Part shown: positions 26,319-35,118 of the stretch, piece after piece
Layout: every line of letters starts with the position of its first letter
How positions within the stretch are numbered: the stretch's first letter is position 1
Source of the DNA: Moraxella oblonga NBRC 102422
GTDB lineage: Bacteria > Pseudomonadota > Gammaproteobacteria > Pseudomonadales > Moraxellaceae
Length of the DNA stretch: 36,714 nt
Assembly (NCBI RefSeq): GCF_001598275.1
Contig: NZ_BCYQ01000023.1
Location: forward strand, 1 to 36,714
Direction of reading: 5' to 3'
Translations under genes and position numbers: made by a program
The notes under the pieces: generated by a model
What the model was told of the DNA's origin: nothing
The model's input: the letters and a program-made list of their open reading frames with translations, nothing else
Databases searched by the model: none

Positions 26319-27106
26319 AAAAACCTCGTGTGTTGGGGGGTGGTTAGGCGTTTGCCTTGTTTGTTGATGTAAAAAATTTGGTTGTCTTTGGTAACGGTTG
26401 CTGTGCCGTCAATAAAACTCGTTGCATTGTCATAATTGAGTGGAATGACGACATTGCCATATTTATCAATAAAGCCAAAATGATAAATATCGCTGGTGGG
26501 TGAGTTTTTTTTGGCGACCAGTGCCAAGCCTTCACTAAAACCACTGGCATAATCATATTCAAAGGCGATTTTGGTTCTGCCGTCTGGACCGATAAAGCCC
26601 CATTTATCGCCCTTTTTGACGGCAACGAGATTTTGGGCAAACCAGTTGTCTGCTTCGGTGAGTGTGGGGGCTATGACGATTTTGCCTGTTTTGTCAATGA
26701 AGCCATATTTGCCATTTTGGGTAATTTTGGCTCGCCCCTCGCTAAAACTCCAAGCATCATCAAAGGTGGGCTTGATGATGATTTTTCCTTTGGGGTTGAT
26801 AAAGCCATATTTGTCGTCTTTTTTGATGAGAGCCAACCCTTCATCAAAGCCGTGTGCCTCTGCAAAAGTGGGCTTGATGACGATTTTGCCTGCTTGGTTG
26901 GCATAGCCTACTTTGTTGTGATAGCTGACAGGTATCATATTTTCACCAAAATCACAATCTTCATCTGTATTGGCAATGGTATAGCCAGCAGGAAGGGTGA
27001 TTTTTTGGGTGCAATCCTCTGCGATGGTCGTGTGCTGATTGGCAAGAGAGGGTATATTTATGGTAAGCCACGTCAGACCGATGATGATTTTTTTTATGTT
27101 TTTCAT
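26315..27106 (-). CDS. Exported WG-repeat protein, tandem copy 1
   Basis: This protein has a signal peptide (MKNIKKIIIGLTWLTINIPSLA), a Cys-containing opening (EDCTQKITLPAGYTIANTDEDCDFG) and six WG-type repeats, for example KDDKYGFINPKGKIIIKPTF, QNGKYGFIDKTGKIVIAPTL and KGDKWGFIGPDGRTKIAFEY. The start is uncertain: ATG 27106 (263 residues) gives the cleanest signal peptide, ATG 27112 is two codons longer, and the frame can run to a TTG at 27145. None has a strong ribosome site, and the glnD stop is only about 35 bases upstream, so read-through from glnD is likely. Function unknown. Confidence 0.86.
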   Translation of the reverse strand: MKNIKKIIIGLTWLTINIPSLANQHTTIAEDCTQKITLPAGYTIANTDEDCDFGENMIPVSYHNKVGYANQAGKIVIKPTFAEAHGFDEGLALIKKDDKYGFINPKGKIIIKPTFDDAWSFSEGRAKITQNGKYGFIDKTGKIVIAPTLTEADNWFAQNLVAVKKGDKWGFIGPDGRTKIAFEYDYASGFSEGLALVAKKNSPTSDIYHFGFIDKYGNVVIPLNYDNATSFIDGTATVTKDNQIFYINKQGKRLTTPQHTRFL

Positions 27107-27145
27107 AATCATACAAACAGTGTAAATGAGACTATTGTAAGTCAA

Positions 27146-29782
27146 TCAAGAAAAAATTTCAATCAAGCTATTTTTTAAGCTCAATTTTTGTGCTTCGTTT
27201 AAGGTTTTGTCGTTTTTGCTGGCGATATAAAAAATGTCTTCGGCACGCTCACCCATGGTGGTAATCTTTGCACCGTGTACGCTGATGTTTTCTTGGCTAA
27301 ATACTTGCCCAACTTTGGCAAGTAGGGCAGGCTGGTCTTTGGTGATGAGGTGCAACTCGTGCGTGCCTGCATGAGCGTGGCTTTGGGTGTCTTTGATGAT
27401 GACTTGGGTGGGGACGACAAAATGCCGAAGTGCTGTGTCCATGCGAGTGGTAGGTGTGCAAGTGATAGGGTGCGATAGGGTGTGGGTGAAGGTGTCAAGG
27501 AGTTTTTGTTTGCCTTTTTGGGTCAAAAATTCGCTGTGGCTTTTGCCCTTATCATCACATATAGCATATTTGTCAATAACAATATAGCTATCAATCGCAT
27601 AGGCGTTGCCGTCAATATGGGCGGTTAAGATGGTTGCATCAAGTACTGATAACCCAAGTTTGTCCAGCATACAGACTGTTTTGGCAAATAGATTTGGGCA
27701 ATCTTGGGTGCAAATAAACACCATGAGTGCATCAAGAGCGATGTCGGAGGTGCGTTTTATGGTGATGAGTGGCGCTGTGGCTAGGGTGTTTTTTTGTTTT
27801 AAAATGGTGCCTGTTTGCCATGCAATGTCGCCAGCTTTTTGTTTTAAAAAATATTCATCACCAAACCCTGCCCACAAATTATCAATATCATCGCCACCAA
27901 TACCACGCAGGCGAGCTTTGGCATGGCGTTTTTTTTGGCGGATGATGTCGTCTTTTTGGGGAGTGTTTTCGCCCATACTAAGCACATAATAAGTACTGAC
28001 GTAAAGTTGTTTTAATAGACTGGCTCGCCATGTGTTCCACAGTTGGCTGTTGGTGGCGTTCATGTCGGCAACGGTCAAAACATATAGGTAGTTGAGCCGA
28101 CTGATTGAACCAACGAATTTGGCGAATTGGGTGATGATGGTTGGGTCGTAGATGTCCTTTTTTTGGGCGGTTAAACTCATGGTGAGGTGTTCACGCACTA
28201 GCCAAGCCACAAATTTGCTGTCGGTTTGGTTTAGTCCATGTGAAATACAAAATTCATAAACATCTACCGCCCCAAGCTCGCTGTGGTCGCCCCCACGCCC
28301 CTTGGCAATGTCATGAAAAATACCTGCTATGGTAAGTAGGTCTTTACGCTGGATTTTTTGGTAAACTTGACCAACTAAATCAAATTTTTTGACGTAATCG
28401 CCATTATCATAATCGCCAAAACGGTGCAAAATGCGAATGAGATATAATGTATGAGCGTCTACGGTGTAGCGATGGAACAGGTCGTATTGGCTAAGCCCCA
28501 TGATTTGTCCAAAGGCAGGCAGATAGGCACTAAGCACGCCAAAACGCTTCATCAAGCGAAGACGGTGAAATAGATAGTTGTTTTCTTGTAAATTTGCCAA
28601 AAATAACGCCTTGTGAATGGCATTATTGCGATATTCATCATCAATGTTTTTGATGGCAAGTGAGAGTTTGGTGAGTGTGTCGGCTTGGATTTTTTTGATG
28701 CCATGTTTGCCCATTGCCAAAAACAAAGATAATATGGTGGCAGGTTTTTTGATAAAAATGTCTGGGTCATGAATGGCAATTTGTGTGCCATGTGCTAAGT
28801 GGATTTGGTAAAAATCATCGTCCACAACCGTTGTTTGGTGCGTGCCATTAAGATAATGCTCAAAAAAATCATCACACAATAATTCTGATAAACTGGCAAC
28901 TGTCATGGCGTGATGATAGTAGTGTCGCATGAGTGTTTCGGCATGAGCATTGGGATTTTGGGGGTCTTGGGGTAGGTGCAGTTGGGTGGCGATGTGCTTT
29001 TGGGTATCAAAAGATAATTTATCCATCTCACGCATACCAATCATGTGCAGGTGATGACGCACAAGCCAAAAAAAGCGTCTGGCACAGGTAAGTGCAGGTT
29101 TGTGGTAGTTTAAGTTTTGGTTGGTGGTGGGGGCGTGGTGTAGGGCATAAAAACGATGTAACCAATGAATGATATGAATATCCCGAAGTCCGCCCACGCC
29201 GTTTTTTAGGTTGGGTTCTAGGTTGTATTCTGTGGCGTTGTGCGATAGGTGTCTGGTTTTGGCTTCGTCCATTTTGGCATGATAAAATCGTGTCATGTCC
29301 CATGTTTTGCCCAAAATGTCGGTGGGTGTCTGTGCAAGTTGAGTGTTCCCCACCAAAAATCGTGCATCTAACATGGCGGTAGCAAAGCTTACATTAAACA
29401 TGGCGGTGGCAAGCGAGGTGGTGTTTTGCACCAAAATGGCAGGCGTAATGCCTAAATCCCAAAGCCGTGCGACAAATTGCTCAATATTGATTTGAAATTG
29501 CTCGGTATCATCACCTAAAATGAGTACATCTACATCAGATTTGGGAAAAAGCTCACCACGCCCATAACCCCCTATGGCAAACAATGCCAACTCATCACTT
29601 AGCGTGTTATCAAAAATATCCACCAGTATGCTATCCACCTCCTGTGTACGCAGAGCGATACAATCCTCGATGATGTCGGTGGCATTCATGCCAAGTTGTG
29701 TCAGTCGTTCGTTGATGTCGGTATTTAGTTTGGCTAAGCTTGTTTTGTGGTTGGTTAAAGTGGTTTGGTCAAATGTGGTCAT
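27146..29782 (-). CDS. glnD: GlnD, PII uridylyltransferase/uridylyl-removing enzyme
   Basis: GlnD is the nitrogen sensor: it uridylylates PII at low glutamine and removes UMP at high glutamine. The 878-residue protein has every domain. The nucleotidyltransferase motif GGYGRGELFPKSDVD (71-85) carries the metal Asp83/Asp85, the HD domain has HDIAKGRGGDHSELGA in mid-protein, and two C-terminal ACT domains follow (SDIALDALMVFICTQDCPNLFAKT and THELHLITKDQPALLAKVGQVFSQENISVHGAKI). The C-terminus ends normally. Downstream WG-repeat genes follow closely. glnB is not in the window. Confidence 0.97.
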   Translation of the reverse strand: MTTFDQTTLTNHKTSLAKLNTDINERLTQLGMNATDIIEDCIALRTQEVDSILVDIFDNTLSDELALFAIGGYGRGELFPKSDVDVLILGDDTEQFQINIEQFVARLWDLGITPAILVQNTTSLATAMFNVSFATAMLDARFLVGNTQLAQTPTDILGKTWDMTRFYHAKMDEAKTRHLSHNATEYNLEPNLKNGVGGLRDIHIIHWLHRFYALHHAPTTNQNLNYHKPALTCARRFFWLVRHHLHMIGMREMDKLSFDTQKHIATQLHLPQDPQNPNAHAETLMRHYYHHAMTVASLSELLCDDFFEHYLNGTHQTTVVDDDFYQIHLAHGTQIAIHDPDIFIKKPATILSLFLAMGKHGIKKIQADTLTKLSLAIKNIDDEYRNNAIHKALFLANLQENNYLFHRLRLMKRFGVLSAYLPAFGQIMGLSQYDLFHRYTVDAHTLYLIRILHRFGDYDNGDYVKKFDLVGQVYQKIQRKDLLTIAGIFHDIAKGRGGDHSELGAVDVYEFCISHGLNQTDSKFVAWLVREHLTMSLTAQKKDIYDPTIITQFAKFVGSISRLNYLYVLTVADMNATNSQLWNTWRASLLKQLYVSTYYVLSMGENTPQKDDIIRQKKRHAKARLRGIGGDDIDNLWAGFGDEYFLKQKAGDIAWQTGTILKQKNTLATAPLITIKRTSDIALDALMVFICTQDCPNLFAKTVCMLDKLGLSVLDATILTAHIDGNAYAIDSYIVIDKYAICDDKGKSHSEFLTQKGKQKLLDTFTHTLSHPITCTPTTRMDTALRHFVVPTQVIIKDTQSHAHAGTHELHLITKDQPALLAKVGQVFSQENISVHGAKITTMGERAEDIFYIASKNDKTLNEAQKLSLKNSLIEIFS

Positions 29783-29970
29783 ATGGCATATCCGTAGTTT
29801 TTTGATATTTTAATAAAAAATTTTATAAATAGCACATGATTTTGGTTGTGTGAGTGATGTACCTACAAAATTTTACCATCGCCACGAATTTTTATCAGGC
29901 GTAGGGCAAATGTGTTATAAAAATAAAGTTGGGCGATGATATGGTAAATTCTATTCAAAAATCAACAAAG

Positions 29971-30038
29971 GTTTTTATTCGTGGTGAGTAAACCATAACA
30001 AAAAACCACTTCACTCTCCGATAGGCTTGGGCGAACGG
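29971..30038 (+). repeat. Degenerate MITE-like repeat core, copy 3
   Basis: GTTTTTATTCGTGGTGAG ... GGCTTGGGCGAACGG matches the core of the element at 1351-1420 with a small deletion. It lies in the 352-bp gap between glnD and the carbonic anhydrase gene. The outer inverted ends are not clearly preserved. Apart from this and the terminator at 30097 the gap looks empty. Confidence 0.5.
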
Positions 30039-30096
30039 TCTTTTGTATGATTTTGATGTGAATTAAGTGTAAAAAGTATTTTAAAAAAGTATGATC

Positions 30097-30131
30097 GTCA
30101 AAAAAGCCAAGTTTTTGCTTGGCTTTTTGAC
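30097..30131 (-). terminator. Terminator of the carbonic anhydrase gene
   Basis: GTCAAAAAAGCCAAG and its near-complement CTTGGCTTTTTGAC form a stem of about 14 bp with a short T-rich loop, directly after the minus-strand stop. Confidence 0.82.
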
Positions 30132-30134
30132 TTT

Positions 30135-30911
30135 TTATTTGGTGAGTATGATTTGGCGGTCGCCTGGGGGCTGTACTGGGCGGTTGTTGCCGTCATATAG
30201 CTTAGCTAGGGTGCGTAGCTGAGCACCACTGGCGTCCACTGGGTCTGCTTTTAGCAACCATTGCACTTTTTCTAAGCAAGGCGGTGTGGTTAAAGAGCCA
30301 TTATAAGCATAGGCATTGCTATCTTTTGGCATGAGTGAGCCTATGTTGAAGTTTGATAGTGTGCCGTTTTCACCTTCGTTTGGCAAGCCTGTGATGATTT
30401 GTTGGAGTGGGTCGTTGTGTTTGCCTGTGTTAAATAAAACACCAACCACCGCCAGATTGCCTTGTTGGCTTTTGTGCACAAAATGAATTTCCAAAGGATA
30501 ATGGGTATTCATGACGGTGTGTTCGCTTGGGATATGATAGTGGAATTGGAGCAGGTCATAGGTGGTGCCATTAACTACAATTTGGCTTTTGCTCTGATTT
30601 GCCACATCAAAGACGATGGTGTGTCCGTTGTTTTTGACAGTAAAATCTTGGGCTTGATAATTCTCGGTCAGTTTGATGTCTTTGTCGCTTGTCGGTTCTA
30701 CTCTTAGGGCTTGCTTGATGTCAATGGGGGATTGCTCTTGTCCTGCTGAGCAAAGTTTATTGACTTCTTCGTCTCCCCATTTTTCAGGGTGTTCATAATC
30801 CCAATCATGATGGTGGTCATGAACATGCGTGTCCTCTACGATAGGTAGAGTGGTGGTGCAACCTGTCAAAATCAGACTTAGTGCCAAACTACTTAATACA
30901 AACCTTTTCAT
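30135..30911 (-). CDS. Lipoprotein alpha-carbonic anhydrase
   Basis: This enzyme interconverts CO2 and bicarbonate outside the cytoplasm. Starting at MKRFVLSS (AGGAG 6 bases upstream) gives 258 residues with a lipobox LTGC (Cys18), so the protein should be membrane-anchored; the frame extends to 30956 without a ribosome site. A His-rich linker (HVHDHHHDWDYEH) precedes the catalytic domain. The alpha-class zinc ligands are visible: His124 and His126 in LLQFHYHIPSEH and His143 in EIHFVH. SPIDI, NNGHTIVF and SLTTPPC are conserved. Cys54 and the Cys of TTPPC probably form the usual disulfide. Confidence 0.94.
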   Translation of the reverse strand: MKRFVLSSLALSLILTGCTTTLPIVEDTHVHDHHHDWDYEHPEKWGDEEVNKLCSAGQEQSPIDIKQALRVEPTSDKDIKLTENYQAQDFTVKNNGHTIVFDVANQSKSQIVVNGTTYDLLQFHYHIPSEHTVMNTHYPLEIHFVHKSQQGNLAVVGVLFNTGKHNDPLQQIITGLPNEGENGTLSNFNIGSLMPKDSNAYAYNGSLTTPPCLEKVQWLLKADPVDASGAQLRTLAKLYDGNNRPVQPPGDRQIILTK

Positions 30912-31111
30912 AACAACTCCTGTGAAATAAATACCACAAGTTGTGGCATGGTACACAACCGTACCAGTCCTTAATTATAAGGGAAAACAAATAAAAGTAT
31001 ATGCCATTTATCATGAAAAATATACCATAAATCTTGAATTGATTATTTTATGGCAATATGTACATTGGTTGAAGCGTGATTTTTGTGATGTTTTTATAAA
31101 CATAAATGATA

Positions 31112-31145
31112 AAAAGAGGGGTGAAAATGATTCAACCCCTCTTTT
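31112..31145 (-). terminator. Terminator of map
   Basis: The stem AAAAGAGGGGT / ACCCCTCTTTT with an inner TGAA / TTCA pairing lies just past the map stop, with T runs on both sides. Confidence 0.82.
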
Positions 31146-31147
31146 AT

Positions 31148-31942
31148 TTAACTTTTTACCCAGCTTAAATCTTCGTCAGGTCGCCCTGTGGTGATGATAC
31201 AGCCGTTGTCGGTTACGATGAGAGTATGCTCCCACTGGGCGGAGAGTTTGCGGTCTTTGGTGATGGCTGTCCAGCCATCTTTCATGATTTTGGTTTGCCA
31301 TACGCCTTCATTTATCATTGGTTCAATGGTGAATGCCATACCTGTTTTTAGTTCCACACCACTGCCTGCTTTGCCATAGTGAAGCACTTGGGGTTCACAG
31401 TGAAATTCTGTGCCAATACCATGCCCACAAAACTCACGCACGATACTAAACCGCTCTGGCAGTACCACCTTTTCTATTTCGGCACCGATGTCGCCAAGTT
31501 TGGCTCCATTTTTTACCACACTGATGCCAGCGTAGAGGGCTTCTTGGGCAACTTTACATAGGCGTTTTGCCATGATAGAACCCTCGCCAATAATCCACAT
31601 GGCAGAGGTGTCGCCATAATAGCCGTCTTTGATGACGGTAACGTCAATATTGATGATGTCACCGTCCTTTAAAATGCGTTCGTGGTCGGGCATGCCATGA
31701 CAAACGACGTGGTTGATTGAGGTGCAAAGTGTGTAGGGGTAGCCTTTGTAGTTTAGGCAGGCGGGAATGGCGTTTTGGACTTCGGTAATGTGCTTATATG
31801 CCAAATCGTCCAAAAATCCTGTGCTAACCCCTGCTTTAACATAAGGGTCTAGGATTTGTAGGACTTCGGAGGCAAGTGCCCCCGCCACTTTCATTTTTTC
31901 AATGCCATCTTTATTGAGTAGGGGAATGACTTTTTGGTTCAT
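31148..31942 (-). CDS. map: Type I methionine aminopeptidase
   Basis: Map removes the initiator methionine from new proteins. The 264-residue protein carries the five metal ligands: Asp100 and Asp111 (NIDVTVIKDGYYGDTSAMW), His174 (GHGIGTEFHCEP), Glu207 (TIEPMIN) and Glu238 (QWEHTL). The substrate His of NHVVCHGMP is also present. The length matches bacterial type Ia. The gene normally lies near rpsB/tsf, but here it follows a small LptM-type lipoprotein gene by 12 bases, so the two are probably co-transcribed. Confidence 0.96.
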   Translation of the reverse strand: MNQKVIPLLNKDGIEKMKVAGALASEVLQILDPYVKAGVSTGFLDDLAYKHITEVQNAIPACLNYKGYPYTLCTSINHVVCHGMPDHERILKDGDIINIDVTVIKDGYYGDTSAMWIIGEGSIMAKRLCKVAQEALYAGISVVKNGAKLGDIGAEIEKVVLPERFSIVREFCGHGIGTEFHCEPQVLHYGKAGSGVELKTGMAFTIEPMINEGVWQTKIMKDGWTAITKDRKLSAQWEHTLIVTDNGCIITTGRPDEDLSWVKS

Positions 31943-31954
31943 GATTGTTCTCTT

Positions 31955-32101
31955 CTAATAATCGTTGGGATTGGTACTAACCTCAGGCTCGGTGGTTTGG
32001 GTGGGAGGATTGGTAGGTTTTTTTGGCAAATACAATGCTCCCTTTTGACCACAGGCGGTAAGCATGATGAGGCTAAATGATAATAAAAGAACAGTTTTCA
32101 T
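31955..32101 (-). CDS. lptM: LptM (YifL)-family lipoprotein
   Basis: This 48-residue gene is easy to miss: MKTVLLLSFSLIMLTACGQK followed by GALYLPKKPTNPPTQTTEPE and a short tail. The lipobox LTAC-GQKGALYLP is the signature of the LptM/YifL family (usually S/T-x-CGQKGPLY-x-P). E. coli LptM is an outer-membrane lipoprotein that binds LptD and helps its disulfide maturation during LPS-transport assembly. Its common neighbour in other species is lysA; here it precedes map. No strong ribosome site is visible before the ATG. Confidence 0.88.
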   Translation of the reverse strand: MKTVLLLSFSLIMLTACGQKGALYLPKKPTNPPTQTTEPEVSTNPNDY

Positions 32102-32343
32102 ATAAAATCGTGGATAAAATTTTGGTTATTCTAGCATAGTTTTGATAAAAATGCTTTGGCTTTATATTGTGTGTTGTAATGTGTGTATGCTTTTTTGGAT
32201 TAAATGCAGATGGTTTGTCATTTATTGTTGGTATTTTATGAGTTAATAGTTTGACAATTTTTGGGTTAAGCAATTGTATGATGGTGTTTTGGCATAAGTT
32301 TGATGATTGATAAATGGCAAGAGTTGGCAAAATGATTGCTTAA

Positions 32344-32382
32344 ATAAAATACCACCCAATATAAATTTGGGTGGTATTTTAT
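32344..32382 (-). terminator. Terminator of the AraC-family regulator gene
   Basis: A 16-bp perfect stem (ATAAAATACCACCCAA / TTGGGTGGTATTTTAT) contains the regulator's stop codon and faces the lptM side. Nothing else gene-like is seen in 32102-32343. Confidence 0.85.
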
Positions 32383-33323
32383 CCCCCAAACCCCCTCCGC
32401 CACACCTGTGGACTCACCCCAAACCGCTCCTTAAACTTCTCTCGCAAATGACTGGCACTGCCAAAGCCTGATTTTTGGGCAATTCTCTCAATACTCTCAT
32501 CAGAGCTTTCTAATAATTCTTGCACCACAGACAGCCGTTTGGCGGTCAGCCACTGGGTCAAGGTCATATTGGTGGCATTTTTAAAATAGCGATTAAAACT
32601 TCTTTTGGATAAATGCACTTTGTCCGCCAAGTCGTCCAGTTTGTGCGTTTTATCCAAATTATCGCTTAAAAACTGCAATAAGGCATTGATTTTGCTGTCT
32701 TTGGTGTGATTGACGATACTAAGCTGGCTAAACTGCGCCTGACCGCCTTCACGGTGTGGTGCAGAGACAAACAGTCGTGCCAAATCATTGGCGACGCTTG
32801 CCCTATACAGCATACGGATAAAATACAGACAGCAGTCCATACCTGCATACGCCCCTGCGGAGGTCAAAATATTGCCATCATCAAGATAGAGTTTGTTGTT
32901 ATCAAGCTTGATGTGGGGAAATTGTTGTTTAAAGGCATTTTCGCCTGCCCAATGGGTAACGACTGTTTTATCTGTCAAAATATCGGCAAAGGCAAGACCA
33001 AAAGTCCCATAGCATAAAGCAATGATTTTTTTGCCATTTTGATGGGCGGTTTGTAATTTTTGGGTAAAGGTGTGGCTTGGTTTGTCGCCCACCCAACCTG
33101 CAAGGACGATGATATCGGCATTGTCCATTAAATCCAAATTGCCGTGTGGGGTGATTGTTGTCCCCAATTCTGTACGAATGGCTTTGCCATTATCGCTCAC
33201 GACTTGAAAATCAAAGAGCTTTTTGCCCTGATAGGGTGTTTGAAAGATACTAAACGGAATATTAAACACAAAATCATTACAGCCATTTTGGGCGTAGAGG
33301 GTGAGGGTAGGAGGAATGGTCAT
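32379..33323 (-). CDS. GlxA-like transcriptional regulator (DJ-1/PfpI + AraC HTH)
   Basis: The 314-residue protein has an N-terminal DJ-1/PfpI (GATase1-like) domain with IIALCYGTFGLAFADIL (nucleophile-position Cys104) and THWAGE. The C-terminal AraC/XylS double helix-turn-helix (about 212-312) has LSKRSFNRYFKNATNMTLTQWL and the hallmark IAQKSGFGSASHLREKFKERFGVSP. Such GlxA/FtrA regulators commonly control an adjacent isochorismatase-type hydrolase, and that gene lies at 35213 beyond the R-M cassette. The ATG is 8 bases past the methylase stop with no ribosome site in between; a TTG at 33335 would overlap that stop. It may depend on read-through from the methylase gene. Confidence 0.9.
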   Translation of the reverse strand: MTIPPTLTLYAQNGCNDFVFNIPFSIFQTPYQGKKLFDFQVVSDNGKAIRTELGTTITPHGNLDLMDNADIIVLAGWVGDKPSHTFTQKLQTAHQNGKKIIALCYGTFGLAFADILTDKTVVTHWAGENAFKQQFPHIKLDNNKLYLDDGNILTSAGAYAGMDCCLYFIRMLYRASVANDLARLFVSAPHREGGQAQFSQLSIVNHTKDSKINALLQFLSDNLDKTHKLDDLADKVHLSKRSFNRYFKNATNMTLTQWLTAKRLSVVQELLESSDESIERIAQKSGFGSASHLREKFKERFGVSPQVWRRGFGG

Positions 33324-33331
33324 TTTTTTTG

Positions 33332-34213
33332 TCAAAAAAGTGCTATTTGCTTGTCGTATACAAACGAATTGTCAGTATTGCTTTCAAAATTTCTTACAAG
33401 AGCTTCTGTCATTGGGTTTCTATTGTTTTCTTTTGCGCCAATATGATAAAAATGTTCTTTTTTATTGATGATAAAATTTTGCCAAAATTTTTCAACATAA
33501 TGATTTTGCCTATATTGATTGTGGTGCCAAGTGGATAAAATAAACTTGCTTTGTGTTTGGCTTAATAAATGATATAACTGGCATTCATCTTGTTCTGACC
33601 AAGTATTAAAATAATCAGTATGTCTATCTATATAGGGTGGATCACAATAGATCAGATCATCTTTACCAGCCATTTGAATGGTTTTTTCAAAGTCTTGGCA
33701 AATAAATTCAATATTTTTAGTATGAATTATTTGACTAATAGCATTTACTTGATTAACTATTTTTGTGATATATGCCTGTGCAAAACGATTAGGTTTCCTA
33801 CAGAATGGGATATTAAACTCCCCCTTTTTGTTAAATCTAATCATTCCATTAAATCCTGCTCTATTTAAAAATAAAAAGTCTAATGGGTCGGCATTTTCAT
33901 TAAATCTTGTGCGAACCAAATAATAATACTCCTCTCCTTTTTCTAGTAGATATTGACCTTCTTGTATAAGATATTCACGGACGATATTTGGTGTTATCTC
34001 TTGACTTTGAATGGTTTGATAAAATTTAATTAAATGGGGATTTGTGTCGCACATTATGGCATTTTTAACCACCAAATTAAATCCGACAACGCCAGTTCCC
34101 ATAAAAGGTTCAATCCAAGTTCCTGAAAAATTATCAGGAATACATTGAGCAATATCTGGTACCAATTTTGTTTTGATGCCTTGTGATTTGATGGGTGGTA
34201 TGATGACTTTCAT
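33332..34213 (-). CDS. DNA adenine-N6 methyltransferase, M.EcoRV-like
   Basis: This D12-class N6-adenine methyltransferase has [17 protein letters not shown]-type start sequence, the SAM-binding [11 protein letters not shown] (36-46), [29 protein letters not shown] and catalytic DPPY (191-194) followed by [11 protein letters not shown]. As I recall M.EcoRV, the match runs almost end to end ([44 protein letters not shown]). It should methylate the first adenine of GATATC and protect the chromosome. The 293 residues are close to M.EcoRV (298). AGGAG sits 7 bases before the ATG, 3 bases past the endonuclease stop. Confidence 0.95.
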   Translation of the reverse strand: MKVIIPPIKSQGIKTKLVPDIAQCIPDNFSGTWIEPFMGTGVVGFNLVVKNAIMCDTNPHLIKFYQTIQSQEITPNIVREYLIQEGQYLLEKGEEYYYLVRTRFNENADPLDFLFLNRAGFNGMIRFNKKGEFNIPFCRKPNRFAQAYITKIVNQVNAISQIIHTKNIEFICQDFEKTIQMAGKDDLIYCDPPYIDRHTDYFNTWSEQDECQLYHLLSQTQSKFILSTWHHNQYRQNHYVEKFWQNFIINKKEHFYHIGAKENNRNPMTEALVRNFESNTDNSFVYDKQIALF

Positions 34214-34216
34214 TGT

Positions 34217-35053
34217 TTACTCCTTGTTGTTTGAGTAAACAATTAAATCAGGATTGCCTTGACGATAAATAACAAAGTCTTTTAAATTATTAATGGTTAC
34301 ATATTCACCATTATCTTGCTTTATTTTTATTTTTCTATAATTTATCCAATAGTCATCAAACCATTCCTCACCCAATTGAGAAAACATACCATTGCCATTG
34401 ATAATATCTTGTATATTTTTGATACTGCCAATATTGGCGGTATTACCACTTCCGCTTTTATCGCTTGCTATTTTCCACTTTTCAGTAACGAAAAATTGAA
34501 AATTTCCAATAACAGAGGCAATAGATTGTAATTCTCCTAGTTGGAATATTTTTGTTTCATCAATATCTCTTGATGATGTTCTATCATAAATAATTCCTAA
34601 ACAAAAATGACCCAAATAGCTACCATAAGGAAATTGAATGTTCTTGGTGCTGTTTCTATCGGTAAAATAGGCACCGTGAGAACCCAAAGTAAACCCATTG
34701 CATAGATATGGTTTGGTTGGGTTACGATAGGTTGTTTTAAAATCAACCGCAAATCTGATGCTCTCATCATAGATTGAAACAAAAGAAATATCAGGATAGT
34801 AATTTTGGTGTTCAGCTAATACAATTTTGTACCCATTTTTTTCGGCAAATTGTAATAATAAGGGAAAAATGTGAATTTCTAGAACTTTGGATACAATTTT
34901 GGTGTCGGCAGAAATGGTATAAATATTTTTGTAAATATCAATAAATCCTTTAATAGACCATTTTCCATTGTCATCACTAACATAGTTTTGCAGTGTTTGA
35001 ATAAAGTAATTTAGAGATTGTTCAAACTTCTGTTTTTCATTAAGTTTATTCAT
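34217..35053 (-). CDS. Type II restriction endonuclease, R.EcoRV-like
   Basis: The 278-residue protein aligns with EcoRV (245 residues) at a constant offset of 14: catalytic Glu45, Asp74, Asp90 and Lys92 of EcoRV correspond to Glu59 (VLEI), Asp88 (NYYPD), Asp104 and Lys106 (FAVDFKTTY). The Q-loop QN before YPD and the major-groove recognition loop GSGNTANIGS (201-210; EcoRV GSGNTTNIGS) are kept, with one Thr to Ala change. Cleavage of GATATC (blunt, GAT/ATC) is therefore predicted. It is transcribed before its methylase; no controller (C) protein gene is present. The N-terminus is about 14 residues longer than in EcoRV. Confidence 0.95.
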   Translation of the reverse strand: MNKLNEKQKFEQSLNYFIQTLQNYVSDDNGKWSIKGFIDIYKNIYTISADTKIVSKVLEIHIFPLLLQFAEKNGYKIVLAEHQNYYPDISFVSIYDESIRFAVDFKTTYRNPTKPYLCNGFTLGSHGAYFTDRNSTKNIQFPYGSYLGHFCLGIIYDRTSSRDIDETKIFQLGELQSIASVIGNFQFFVTEKWKIASDKSGSGNTANIGSIKNIQDIINGNGMFSQLGEEWFDDYWINYRKIKIKQDNGEYVTINNLKDFVIYRQGNPDLIVYSNNKE

Positions 35054-35118
35054 AAAACATCTTAATAGTTTAAAAAATTTTTCCTAAAGATTATACCACA
35101 CCTCCCACCAAAATAAAA

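Noticed and set aside
26633-27178. A 181-codon frame antisense to the WG-repeat gene
   Set aside because: Repeat-derived codon structure creates long antisense frames; no start signal and no family resemblance.
32073-32330. An 85-codon minus-strand frame upstream of lptM
   Set aside because: It overlaps the lptM start in another frame, is Asn/Thr/Ile-rich low-complexity, and lacks a ribosome site.
32379-33335. TTG start at 33335 for the regulator
   Set aside because: It would overlap the methylase stop and adds four residues (M-T-K-K) without a ribosome site; ATG 33323 is simpler, though not certain.
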